This document shows positions 43,060-51,581 of a stretch of DNA of 64,000 nt, piece after piece. The stretch is from an uncultured Flavobacteriaceae bacterium (GTDB lineage Bacteria; Bacteroidota; Bacteroidia; Flavobacteriales; Flavobacteriaceae). The stretch covers positions 744,001-808,000 of the forward strand of contig CANMFO010000001.1 in assembly GCA_947497245.1 (NCBI GenBank), in the 5' to 3' direction. A program made the translations under genes and the position numbers. Within the stretch, counting starts at the first letter, position 1. Each line of letters starts with the position of its first letter. The notes beneath the pieces were generated by a model. That model had not been told where the DNA came from. It ran no database searches and saw nothing but the letters and a program-made list of their open reading frames with translations.

Positions 43060-45831
43060 ATGAAAAAAAATATCCTTTTGTTTGTTGTTCTTTTCGGAAC
43101 CGTCTTTGAGTTGGCGGCACAAGATGGGCGGAACATAACGATAGCTTTTGAGAACACTCCGCTGAAAGAAGCCCTACTGCGATTGGAGGAACATTCGGGA
43201 GCTTCTTTTTACTTTGAAGAGGCATGGTTACGGGAGCACAGAGTTACCAAAGGCTTCACAGGGCAGGATCTGACCAGTATTTTGGATGGCCTTCTCGAAG
43301 GCACCAGTATCAATTATTTTATAAAAGGCGATAGGATAATTTTGCTGAACAACAGCATGGTTTATCCTGAATTGCCGCAGGATTATTTCGGAGAGGACGT
43401 ATTGAAAAAGGAAATCGCCCAGGAGGAGGCCCGGACCGTCACGGCCCCTGTTTTCCAGGAAGAATTCGTAAGTTCGGGAGCGAATCAAAGAAGAAGCGTC
43501 GTCACCATTGGAAAGCAAGATCCCAATTCCCAACGCAGGGTCTTTACGCTTTCGGGCCGCATTTCGAGCTTGGACACCGACGAACCTATCCAGAATTTAT
43601 CGATATCCGTAACCGGGGGGGCCGCCTTTGCCGTCACCGATGCAAATGGCTATTATTCGATCGCACTGCCACTCGGCATGAACAAACTCGAAACCAATCT
43701 GCTGGGGTATCAAAAAGTATATCAGGATGTCATCCTCTATGGGGACGGTTCCCTGAACTTGAAAATAACCGAGAGTGTTGAAGTACTTGAAGAAGTGGTG
43801 GTAGAATCCAACAGAGATGCCAACGTAAGGGCGGCCACAGTCGGCACCACGGTGATCGATGCGGAAAGCATTAAGACCATTCCGCTGGTTTTGGGCGAGC
43901 GCGATCTTTTGAAAGTGGCGACCAGTTTGCCCGGGATCAAAACCGCCGGTGAGGGATCCAGCGGATTAAACGTGCGGGGGGGCAGGACGGATCAGAACCT
44001 ATTTATCCTGGACGATGCCGTAATTTTTAACCCGGTACACTTTCTGGGCTTGTTTTCGGCCATCAACCCATTTACCACTCAAAGCCTACAGATCTACAAA
44101 GCCACGATACCCCCAGAGTTCGGCGGGCGTTTGTCCTCTGTTTTCGACATGGAAACAAAATCGGGGAATATGGAAAAGCTGTCCGGGGAAGGCTCCATAG
44201 GACCCATAACCGCCAATCTTACCCTGGAGGTCCCCATAGTCAAGGACAAGGCCTCCGTGATCACAGGGATTCGAGCCACTTATGCCGACTATATTTTAAG
44301 AAGTCTCAATGATGAGTCGCTAAAGAACAGCGAAGCTTCGTTTTACGACGCCATTGTAAAATATTCCCATAACCTCAATGAAAATAACAAGCTAACGGGG
44401 ACTTTTTACTACAGCAAGGACAAGTTCAGTATCACCTCCGATTCGCTTTTTGGCTATAGCAACAGACTGGCTTCCATAAAATGGGGGCACCGCTTCAATG
44501 AAAAGAGCGGTGCCACCTTGAGCTTTGGCAGCAGTCAATACCAGTATGACATCCAGTATGAGGCCGATGCCAACAACGATTTCGATTTTGGCTATGAACT
44601 GAACGAGAACCAGTTCAAGCTAAGCTTGGACCACACCTTGAACGATAGGCACAAGTTGAGTTATGGCCTGGGCAGCAAACTGTACGTCACCGATCCCGGA
44701 ACGGTAAGGCCCTTGGGCAATGTTTCGGACGTACAGGAAAAAACGGTACAGCGTGAAAGAGGACTGGAATCGGCCGTATATGTTACCGATCTCTTTGAGG
44801 TTAACCAAAAACTGCTGCTGGACCTCGGCCTGCGCTATTCCTTTTATATGGGTTTGGGGGAGTCCTCGCAAAATGTATATGAAGAGGGCGTTCCAAAAAG
44901 CGCGAACTCGGTAATCAGGGTCCAGGACTATGGCAACAATGAAACGATAAAGACCTACGGAGGACTGGAGTACCGCATTTCCGGGAGGTATCTTCTTGGA
45001 AATGATTTTTCCTTAAAAGCCGGGTTTAACAGAACGATCCAATACCTGCACCTTTTGACGACCAATACCACCCAGTCTCCGACCGATATCTGGAAATTGT
45101 CCGACCTGAATATCGAGCCGCAGCGTGCCGATCAAGTATCCCTAGGGTTTTTCAAGAACTATATGGAAAATGATATCGAACTGAGTATCGAGGGGTATTA
45201 CAAAAAAATGAACGATCTCTTGGACTATAAGATCGGGGCACAACTGATTCTTAACGATAATTTGGAAACCGAACTGTTGCAAGGAAATGGAAAAGCGTAT
45301 GGCATTGAATTTCTGGCCAAAAAGACGGGGGGGAGGTTGAACGGATACATGGGCTATACCTATTCGCGGGCCTTGATCAGATTGGATAGTGACATACCCC
45401 AGGAACAGGTCAATAACGGAGATTTTTTTCCAGCTAATTTTGACAAGCCCCACGATTTTTCATTGGTAGGGAATTACCGGTTCAATAAAAGGATCAGTGC
45501 TTCCATGAATTTGACCTATCAGACCGGAAGGCCGATCACATATCCCACGGGGAAGTTTGTTTTTGCCAATGAAGACCTGGTCGTCTACAGTGATCGAAAT
45601 GAATTCCGGATCCCGGATTATTACCGTTTGGACCTTGGCGTGAACATTGAGGGAAACCATAGGCGGAAAAAACTGGCCCATAGTTTTGTGAATATATCCG
45701 TGTACAACGTACTGGGTCGGAACAACCCGTATTCTGTGTTCTTTGTGACGGAGGACGGCAAGATAAAGGCCTTTAAGACCTCTATATTTTCGATTCCGGT
45801 ACCCACGATAACCTATAATTTCAAGTTCTAG
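43060..45831 (+). CDS. TonB-dependent receptor with STN and carboxypeptidase-like domains
   Basis: 923 residues. After the signal peptide (about 1-20) comes a secretin/TonB short N-terminal (STN) domain (ITIAFENTPLKEALLRLEEHSG, 24-45). This suggests transfer of a signal to an inner-membrane anti-sigma protein, although no FecR/sigma gene is near. A carboxypeptidase-like regulatory domain follows (VFTLSGRISSLDTDEPIQN, 165-245), then a plug (LDDAVIFNPVHFLGLFSAINP near 325) and a 22-strand barrel ending in PVPTITYNFKF. No SusD gene accompanies it. Instead a DUF4249 lipoprotein follows 6 bp later. The substrate is unknown. Confidence 0.87.
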   Translation: MKKNILLFVVLFGTVFELAAQDGRNITIAFENTPLKEALLRLEEHSGASFYFEEAWLREHRVTKGFTGQDLTSILDGLLEGTSINYFIKGDRIILLNNSMVYPELPQDYFGEDVLKKEIAQEEARTVTAPVFQEEFVSSGANQRRSVVTIGKQDPNSQRRVFTLSGRISSLDTDEPIQNLSISVTGGAAFAVTDANGYYSIALPLGMNKLETNLLGYQKVYQDVILYGDGSLNLKITESVEVLEEVVVESNRDANVRAATVGTTVIDAESIKTIPLVLGERDLLKVATSLPGIKTAGEGSSGLNVRGGRTDQNLFILDDAVIFNPVHFLGLFSAINPFTTQSLQIYKATIPPEFGGRLSSVFDMETKSGNMEKLSGEGSIGPITANLTLEVPIVKDKASVITGIRATYADYILRSLNDESLKNSEASFYDAIVKYSHNLNENNKLTGTFYYSKDKFSITSDSLFGYSNRLASIKWGHRFNEKSGATLSFGSSQYQYDIQYEADANNDFDFGYELNENQFKLSLDHTLNDRHKLSYGLGSKLYVTDPGTVRPLGNVSDVQEKTVQRERGLESAVYVTDLFEVNQKLLLDLGLRYSFYMGLGESSQNVYEEGVPKSANSVIRVQDYGNNETIKTYGGLEYRISGRYLLGNDFSLKAGFNRTIQYLHLLTTNTTQSPTDIWKLSDLNIEPQRADQVSLGFFKNYMENDIELSIEGYYKKMNDLLDYKIGAQLILNDNLETELLQGNGKAYGIEFLAKKTGGRLNGYMGYTYSRALIRLDSDIPQEQVNNGDFFPANFDKPHDFSLVGNYRFNKRISASMNLTYQTGRPITYPTGKFVFANEDLVVYSDRNEFRIPDYYRLDLGVNIEGNHRRKKLAHSFVNISVYNVLGRNNPYSVFFVTEDGKIKAFKTSIFSIPVPTITYNFKF

Positions 45832-45837
45832 CAAACA

Positions 45838-47022
45838 ATGAAAAAGATAGATAACATACTGTTCCATTTTCTTTTTCTGTTGCCAATGGCCTGTACGGAG
45901 CCTTTCCCCATCCAGACCATTACATTTGAAAACATCTTGGTCGTGGAAAGCACCATTACCGATGAGATGAAACATCAAGTCGTAAAATTGTCCAGAACAA
46001 TACCCCTTGATAGTTTTGGACAGGAAGTCGAGGAAAATGCCGATGTGAAGGTCGAGGACAGCAATGGGAATACATTTGGTTTTTCAGAGAATGCGGCGAC
46101 GGGAAACTACATTTCCGACCAGGAATTCAGTGCGGTTCCGGGTGTTGCCTATACCTTAAAAGTACGTACCCAAGATGGCAATACGTATACTTCCGCTGCC
46201 GTGGAAGTACAGAGGGCGACACCGATGGACCGTGTATATGCCGAGCTGATATCGAATAATGGGGAGGAAGGGATACAGGTTTTTGTGGATACCGATAATA
46301 CAGAGGAAAATGCACAGTATTTCAGATACGAATATGAGGAGACCTATAAGGTACAGTTGCCCACCGTTGCAAAATTTGATTGGGAGATTTTAAATTTTAG
46401 CGACTTTACCAGAGCCTATGACTTAGAGCTTACCCCCATAGAATGGGAAGATCAGCGGGTCTGTTATCCTTCCGTAAAATCTGCGGGTGTCATTCAGGCC
46501 TCGGCGGCCAATCTTGACGAAAAGAGGATATTCCGTTTTCCCCTGCGCTTTATCGGTAAAAAAAGCCCCATCATAAGGAATCGCTACAGCATTTTGGTCA
46601 AACAGTACCTTCAGAGCGAACAGGCCTTCACCTTCTACCAAATACTGGAAGATCTGGGCAATGTCGAAAGCTTGTTGTCACAGGGACAGCCCGGTTATGT
46701 TACTGGAAATGTGACCTCCGAGACAAATTCTGAAGAGAAGGTACTGGGTTTTTTTGAAGCTTCCTCGGTAAGCTCACAGCGAATATATTTCAACTACCAG
46801 GATTTCGGACTGGAACTCCCACCGTATTTTGTGGTGTGCGAACAACTTGCTTTTGAGAATGAGTTGCCGGAGATTCTAAAAAGAAAACTGGAACTGGAAC
46901 ACTATCAGGTTTATTTTGTCGAGGAGGAGGGTATTATGAGAACGGTCTATATAACACAATCCGAGTGCTCGGAATGCGACACCTTTTCAACGAACATAAA
47001 GCCCGATTTTTGGGAAGACTAG
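45838..47022 (+). CDS. DUF4249 lipoprotein
   Basis: 394 residues with a lipoprotein signal (FLFLLPMACTEP, Cys near residue 19). The pattern matches DUF4249: ILVVESTITDEMKHQVVKLSRT near the start, VEDSNGNTFGFSENAATG, and conserved cysteines late (CYPSVKSAG; CSECD at the end). DUF4249 proteins accompany TonB receptors in Bacteroidota and probably act as outer-membrane partners. It starts 6 bp after the receptor gene and ends 2 bp before the next gene. Confidence 0.85.
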   Translation: MKKIDNILFHFLFLLPMACTEPFPIQTITFENILVVESTITDEMKHQVVKLSRTIPLDSFGQEVEENADVKVEDSNGNTFGFSENAATGNYISDQEFSAVPGVAYTLKVRTQDGNTYTSAAVEVQRATPMDRVYAELISNNGEEGIQVFVDTDNTEENAQYFRYEYEETYKVQLPTVAKFDWEILNFSDFTRAYDLELTPIEWEDQRVCYPSVKSAGVIQASAANLDEKRIFRFPLRFIGKKSPIIRNRYSILVKQYLQSEQAFTFYQILEDLGNVESLLSQGQPGYVTGNVTSETNSEEKVLGFFEASSVSSQRIYFNYQDFGLELPPYFVVCEQLAFENELPEILKRKLELEHYQVYFVEEEGIMRTVYITQSECSECDTFSTNIKPDFWED

Positions 47023-47024
47023 TT

Positions 47025-48758
47025 ATGTATAGAAAAATTACGCTCATTATTGCACTAGGTTTCAGCTTTGTATTAAAGGCCCAAACACTACATGGCCAAA
47101 TTTCAACGAATGCCGATGTCTTCCAGAAAGAAATCCCAAAAATGGTGATCAACACCGATCTACTGCTGACCGGAGAGCGTTTGCATTACAGGACGGACAT
47201 CCACACCGGGTCGAATACGGCAAGTTCGTTGAGCCAGATTGCTTATGTTTCCTTACGCACTGATAAGGACTCGGTCGTATTCAACCACAAATTAAGGCTG
47301 AGGAAGGGATCGGGGCATGGGACCTTTTTTATTCCGGCCACCTTAAAAACGGGAATATATAGGCTCCTGGGCCATACCAATTTCTCCTTGAACAACACTG
47401 AAAACGCATTTGCCCACCGTACGGTTTATATTATCAATCCCTTTATAAAGATGCCCGCCGAGACTAAAAAAGACAGTACCCGGCTCCGCGAAGTGCTGTC
47501 ATTGGGCGATATTGTTTCAAGGGGAAGCGAAAAACCACAGGCAAACAGCATTTCGATACGGACGGACCGATCCTCGTATGGGGCCCGCGAGAAGATTTTG
47601 CTCCATATAGAAAATCCTATGGGGAAATTCGGATATGGCAACTATATACTATCGGTCCGTTTGGTAGAACCCGTTCAACCTATGGGGACGATTCCGCCAA
47701 AAGGCAGGGCAGGGGGGGAGAAAGGGAAGTTGTTTCACATTCCAGAACTCCGTGGAGAGATCATTTCTGGAGAAGTACGGACCCTTGCCAACGGCACGCC
47801 GGCGAAGGACAAAGTTGTGGCATTGAGCGTTCCGGGCAGGAATTATGTTTTTAAAACCGCGAAGACAGGGCCCAATGGACGTTTTTATATTTCAATCGAG
47901 GAGCCCTACGAAACAAACAGTGCCATCGTACAGCTTATCGAACCCAACCGGAAACAGTACAAGCTCGTCCTGGACAAAAAGGCGGTTGGTTTTGCTGCCG
48001 GGGGAACGCTTCCATTACTGCAATTGGATCCCAACTTAAAGGAGTGGTTGGAAGAACGCAGTATTCAATTGCAGATTGAAAATGCTTATTTTAAGAACGA
48101 CAGCACTGCTTTGGAAAGTGAAGGGTCCGCGACACCTTTCTACGGAAATCTGGCAACGGAATTTATCTTGGACGACTACACCCGCTTTCCCTCTTTGGAA
48201 GAGACCTTTGTGGAAGTGGTTACGCTCGCTAGGATACGGAATAGGGCGGGTAAGAACGTGTTTGAGGTTTTTGACCCTGCGGACCCATACAAGACCGGGC
48301 CGTTTCGTTCGCTGGACCCGGTACTCCTGGTAGATGGTATCCTGGTACAGGACGCAGAGGAAATTTTCCGCTATGGCGCCAAGGATTTTGAAAGTATTGG
48401 GGTATTTCCCAATGCATACCGCTATGGGCCAAAGATTTTTTGGGGAATCATTGACTTCAAGACCAAAAAGGGAGACTTTAAACCGACTCAGGACGGTCCG
48501 TATGTACAAGCGTTTGATCTGATGCGGCCTCTATCCGATAAAAAATTCACTTCCCCCGACCATTCCACCGAATCATTTACCAGAATTCCGGACTACAGAA
48601 GACAATTGTACTGGGAACCCAATACCGAACTTTCCGAGGAGGTGCTTACAAGGAGCTTTTATACCTCGGATGTAAGGGGCACCTACCTGATTACATTGGA
48701 AGGGTATACCGACAAGGGAAAGCACCTACTGGCCAAACATCATTTTGAGGTCGAATAG
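47025..48758 (+). CDS. secreted macroglobulin-like protein with plug-like segment, TonB partner
   Basis: 577 residues from ATG 47025 with a signal peptide (LIIALGFSFVLKAQ). The first part has features of macroglobulin MG2-type domains (LLTGERLHYRTDIHTG, AYVSLRTDKDSVVFNHKLRLRKG, FFIPATLKTGIYRLLGHTNF). A later segment (FRSLDPVLLVDGILVQDAEE and KIFWGIIDFKTKKGDF) resembles a TonB plug. Such proteins occur in TonB/DUF4249 groups. The molecular role is not established. Third gene of a tightly packed group. Confidence 0.75.
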   Translation: MYRKITLIIALGFSFVLKAQTLHGQISTNADVFQKEIPKMVINTDLLLTGERLHYRTDIHTGSNTASSLSQIAYVSLRTDKDSVVFNHKLRLRKGSGHGTFFIPATLKTGIYRLLGHTNFSLNNTENAFAHRTVYIINPFIKMPAETKKDSTRLREVLSLGDIVSRGSEKPQANSISIRTDRSSYGAREKILLHIENPMGKFGYGNYILSVRLVEPVQPMGTIPPKGRAGGEKGKLFHIPELRGEIISGEVRTLANGTPAKDKVVALSVPGRNYVFKTAKTGPNGRFYISIEEPYETNSAIVQLIEPNRKQYKLVLDKKAVGFAAGGTLPLLQLDPNLKEWLEERSIQLQIENAYFKNDSTALESEGSATPFYGNLATEFILDDYTRFPSLEETFVEVVTLARIRNRAGKNVFEVFDPADPYKTGPFRSLDPVLLVDGILVQDAEEIFRYGAKDFESIGVFPNAYRYGPKIFWGIIDFKTKKGDFKPTQDGPYVQAFDLMRPLSDKKFTSPDHSTESFTRIPDYRRQLYWEPNTELSEEVLTRSFYTSDVRGTYLITLEGYTDKGKHLLAKHHFEVE

Positions 48759-48904
48759 ATCTTTTCTTTCTAAATTACTATCTTGTAGAAGGTCGGAAAA
48801 AGATAGAACTTGATGTCCAAGTACATTCGGAAGCCTAAATTTCCGCAAGAATAGGCGTTGGAGCGGTCCCCCATACAGACCGGACACCCTATGGATATCG
48901 GATA

Positions 48905-49402
48905 GTGAAAAAGTTTGAAAAAATGGCACCCATCCCGGATAGCCTTGGTCTAAAGTGGTTTGGCCGTTGGTCGGCATTGCTTGTCGGCCTCTGCCTACAG
49001 GTGGGTTGCCTAGAAAAGGATAGCCAGACTCAAAAGGTACAGGCCGTCATCCATGAACTGATTGAAGCGGACAATAACTCGGATATTGAAACGGTATTGG
49101 GGGCATATACGGACAGTGTGGAGTTCTATCCAACAGGGGGTAGGTTCACCAAGGGCATTCAAAATGTAAGGGCGAATTACAACGATCTTTTCCTGAACTA
49201 CGATCTTTCTTTGGAGACCGAGATTTTAGAGGCCCGAATCATGGGGGACAACGCCATGGTCACCGGTATCAATACCGGGACAAAAAGGAGCATTGCCGAT
49301 TCCTCCACGACCAAGATCCACGATAAGTACATCGCCATTTTGATCTTGGGTCCCAAAGGGAACTGGAGAATAGATAAACTGATCTGGGGACCGGCCCATT
49401 GA
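48905..49402 (+). CDS. SnoaL-like / NTF2-fold lipoprotein
   Basis: 165 residues beginning with GTG 48905. A later ATG at 48923 is also possible. A lipoprotein signal ends LVGLCLQVGCLEKD (Cys near 35). The remainder fits a SnoaL/DUF4440 NTF2-fold: VIHELIEADNNSDIETVLGAYTDS, VEFYPTGGRFTKG, NAMVTGINTGTKRS, YIAILILGPKGNWRIDKLIW. No active-site residues can be assigned. It lies alone after the TonB group. CTATCTT/AAGATAG inverted sequence occurs in its upstream gap. Confidence 0.75.
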   Translation: MKKFEKMAPIPDSLGLKWFGRWSALLVGLCLQVGCLEKDSQTQKVQAVIHELIEADNNSDIETVLGAYTDSVEFYPTGGRFTKGIQNVRANYNDLFLNYDLSLETEILEARIMGDNAMVTGINTGTKRSIADSSTTKIHDKYIAILILGPKGNWRIDKLIWGPAH

Positions 49403-49564
49403 TCAAGAGGGACGAATCGGGAACTGCGGTGGAAACCAAACGGCATTACTGTAAAATAACACAACTTTAATAAACAGGATATTTCCACATTTCGACTAAA
49501 TACGGTTTCCGATTCAAAAAGGGCGACACTGGTCTACCTTATTGCACTGGGTGTTGCCATTCTT

Positions 49565-50299
49565 TTGCAGGCAGGGCATTACGTGTTTTACTATAAACAG
49601 GAAGTTTTCATTTCCTTCGTTTGGTCGTTGGTGGACTGGAACCTTTGGTTTTTAATGTTCCTCGCCCTCTTTTATTGCAAACTGTATTTTGTAAATTTTA
49701 GCTCATGGACCAAAAGAAAACGGGCTGTTTTAATTGCGGTCGGCCTGTTCTTTCCGATTTTACATGTTTTGTTCTCAAAACTTGTTTTTCTGTTGATCTT
49801 TGAGCCTAGCCGCTCTTTTGGTGCGGATATCCTCCGGCAATTCTCAAAAAAATGGTTTCAGAATATTTTTATTGGACTGGGGCTCTTTTTTCTGTTCGAT
49901 TATGCCAAGGCATATTTTTTACGGACGTATCGGCCCATAGGGCGTACGGGATTGCAAACCAAGGGCGGTCCAGATCAATTGTGGGTCAAGGAGGGCCGGT
50001 CCAAATACCAACTGTTCCCCAATGAAATAGTGTGGGTGGAATCCGCCAAGAATTATGTGGTGCTATGTACCCAGGCTGGAGAACAGCGTGTTATCCGAAA
50101 AACCATCACCTCCATGAACGATGTCCTCGAACCTTACAATTTCGTGAGGGTAAGCCGTTCTGCCCTGGTAAACAAAGACTATGTCCAGGTGATCAAAAAG
50201 CGGACAAAATACTCTTTTTCCGTTATCACCCGATCCGGAAAAGCGTTTCCCATTGGAAGGACCTATTTAAAAAATGTACTTTCCCGTATCGATCCGTGA
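49565..50299 (+). CDS. membrane LytTR family regulator, start codon unclear
   Basis: 244 residues if begun at TTG 49565. Three or four membrane helices (SFVWSLVDWNLWFLMFLALFY, AVLIAVGLFFPILHVLF, WFQNIFIGLGLFFLFDYAK) are followed by a LytTR domain (LFPNEIVWVESAKNYVVLC, FVRVSRSALVNKDYVQVI, AFPIGRTYLKNVL). The frame is open upstream to 49460 and reads like the missing first helix (TLVYLIALGVAILL), yet contains no ATG, GTG or TTG before 49565. So the true start is either non-standard (ATT at 49481 is in frame) or was lost by mutation. Confidence 0.75.
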   Translation: MQAGHYVFYYKQEVFISFVWSLVDWNLWFLMFLALFYCKLYFVNFSSWTKRKRAVLIAVGLFFPILHVLFSKLVFLLIFEPSRSFGADILRQFSKKWFQNIFIGLGLFFLFDYAKAYFLRTYRPIGRTGLQTKGGPDQLWVKEGRSKYQLFPNEIVWVESAKNYVVLCTQAGEQRVIRKTITSMNDVLEPYNFVRVSRSALVNKDYVQVIKKRTKYSFSVITRSGKAFPIGRTYLKNVLSRIDP

Positions 50300-50361
50300 G
50301 GACTTTCCTCCCATAAATAGCGACGTTCATACCAAATCGGCAAATGGCTCCAACAAATAGG

Positions 50362-50398
50362 GGATTATTGAAATAATTTAGGGGCATATCAATAATCC
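50362..50398 (+). promoter_or_regulatory. 10-bp perfect inverted repeat before epimerase-like gene 1
   Basis: GGATTATTGA (50362-50371) and TCAATAATCC (50389-50398) are perfect reverse complements with a 17-nt loop. They end 7 bp before the ATG at 50406, so an RNA hairpin would cover the ribosome-binding region. Confidence 0.55.
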
Positions 50399-50405
50399 GT
50401 ATCCC

Positions 50406-51344
50406 ATGGACAAAAGAGATTTTTTAAAAACCTTTTCGGCTTTGTTGGTTTTGGCCACCGCCCCAAAAATATTGTACGGCCGCCCGGTCATGGCCAAAAA
50501 GAAAGTATTGGTTCTCGGAGGGAGGAACTTTATAGGCCCCAGTATTGTGCAACTGTTCCAGGGAGCGGGCTGGGAGGTAACCCTGCTCAACAGGGGTAGA
50601 ACAAACCCACATCTCTTCCCAGAATTACCGATCATTATATGCGATAGGGAAAAAGAGGACCGCCAAGACTTGCAAAAAGTAAGCGCAAGAATCAAAAATA
50701 CGTACTGGGACGCGGTCGTCGACACCTGGCAGAAGTCACCAAAGGCGGTCTTCGATTTTATAGATATGTTCCGGGACCATATTGGCCATTACCACTATGT
50801 GTCCTCAGTTTCGGTCTATGATAGTTGGGCTGAAAAGGGCATTGATGAATCCGGCCGATTGAATCCCACTCCCGAATTCCCGCGGACCATAGGGGAAAAT
50901 TACCGGTATGCCATTAGAAAGACGCTGTCGGAAAAGACGATTATGGCGCATATGGAGAACTACACGATCTACCGTTCCCATGGTATGCGGGATTTTCGGA
51001 CCCCGGACCACTCCAATCCGAACGAAGAGAACTATTGGCCCATTCGGTTTGCCCGGGGAGGGGAAATCCTGGTCCCCGATGCCAAAGATCACTATTACCA
51101 GATCACCGATGTTCAAAGCTTGTGCAAATTCATGCTGACCTGTACGGAAAATAAAACCTACGGTGCCTACAATGTGGCCTACAGGCCGATAAAATTCAAA
51201 ACCTACATCCGCCGTTTGGGCAAGGTGGCGCACAAACCCAAAAGATTGATCTGGATACCCGGGGACTTCCTGATAAAAAGTGGAATTCGGCCCTACAGGG
51301 ATGTTTCGGCCTGGAAGCTTATGTCCTTAAACTGCTCACCATAG
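50406..51344 (+). CDS. exported NAD-dependent epimerase-like protein, C-terminus disrupted by inversion
   Basis: As it stands 312 residues. The N-terminus (MDKRDFLKTFSALLVLATAP) resembles an export signal without a full twin-arginine. A Rossmann fold follows: VLVLGGRNFIGP, YVSSVSVYD and YAIRK (Y-x3-K), as in extended SDR enzymes. After Trp303 the reading frame enters an inverted 179-bp segment and stops after nine unrelated residues. Flipping 51315-51493 gives a 381-residue ORF ending at 51551. The closest relative in the window is the 379-residue protein at 52965-54104. The present form lacks about 78 C-terminal residues and is probably inactive. Confidence 0.8.
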   Translation: MDKRDFLKTFSALLVLATAPKILYGRPVMAKKKVLVLGGRNFIGPSIVQLFQGAGWEVTLLNRGRTNPHLFPELPIIICDREKEDRQDLQKVSARIKNTYWDAVVDTWQKSPKAVFDFIDMFRDHIGHYHYVSSVSVYDSWAEKGIDESGRLNPTPEFPRTIGENYRYAIRKTLSEKTIMAHMENYTIYRSHGMRDFRTPDHSNPNEENYWPIRFARGGEILVPDAKDHYYQITDVQSLCKFMLTCTENKTYGAYNVAYRPIKFKTYIRRLGKVAHKPKRLIWIPGDFLIKSGIRPYRDVSAWKLMSLNCSP

Positions 51345-51493
51345 CGAAGGGAATCGTCTGGATATCGACTTTGGTACCCCGCGATTTGATCTTGAAACAG
51401 CTCCTCCAGGGGCCGGTTGACCAGACCATGTCCTTCGGCCTTATCGACACTGAAGTGATACGAACCGGCGGGCTCAAGCGTTGGAGGTCTTTC
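51315..51493 (-). other. inverted 179-bp segment inside epimerase-like gene 1
   Basis: On the minus strand this segment encodes 59 codons (beginning ERPPTLEPAG, containing YHFSVDKAEGHGLVNRP and SLRYGEQFKDIS) that align with the C-terminal region of the paralogue at 52965-54104 (HTISAEKAIAAGLVFTP). Immediately right of it, on the plus strand, 51494-51551 encodes FMQREKELIAAWRTSKEKQ-stop (the first base of F at 51494), matching the paralogue's C-terminal REKELELLQIWAAK. Re-inverting joins left, middle and right in one frame. Only a 5-bp TGGAA inverted match is found at the ends, one base out of register with the in-frame joint. Confidence 0.8.
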
Positions 51494-51581
51494 CATGCAA
51501 AGGGAAAAGGAACTCATCGCAGCGTGGCGGACATCAAAAGAAAAACAATGAGCTCCGTTGACACGGACGAAACAAACACGC

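Noticed and set aside
51311-51497. TGGAA/TTCCA as recombination sites of a programmed inverton
   Set aside because: Only five bases match and recombination in that register would leave both joints out of frame, so the sequence does not by itself support a site-specific switch.
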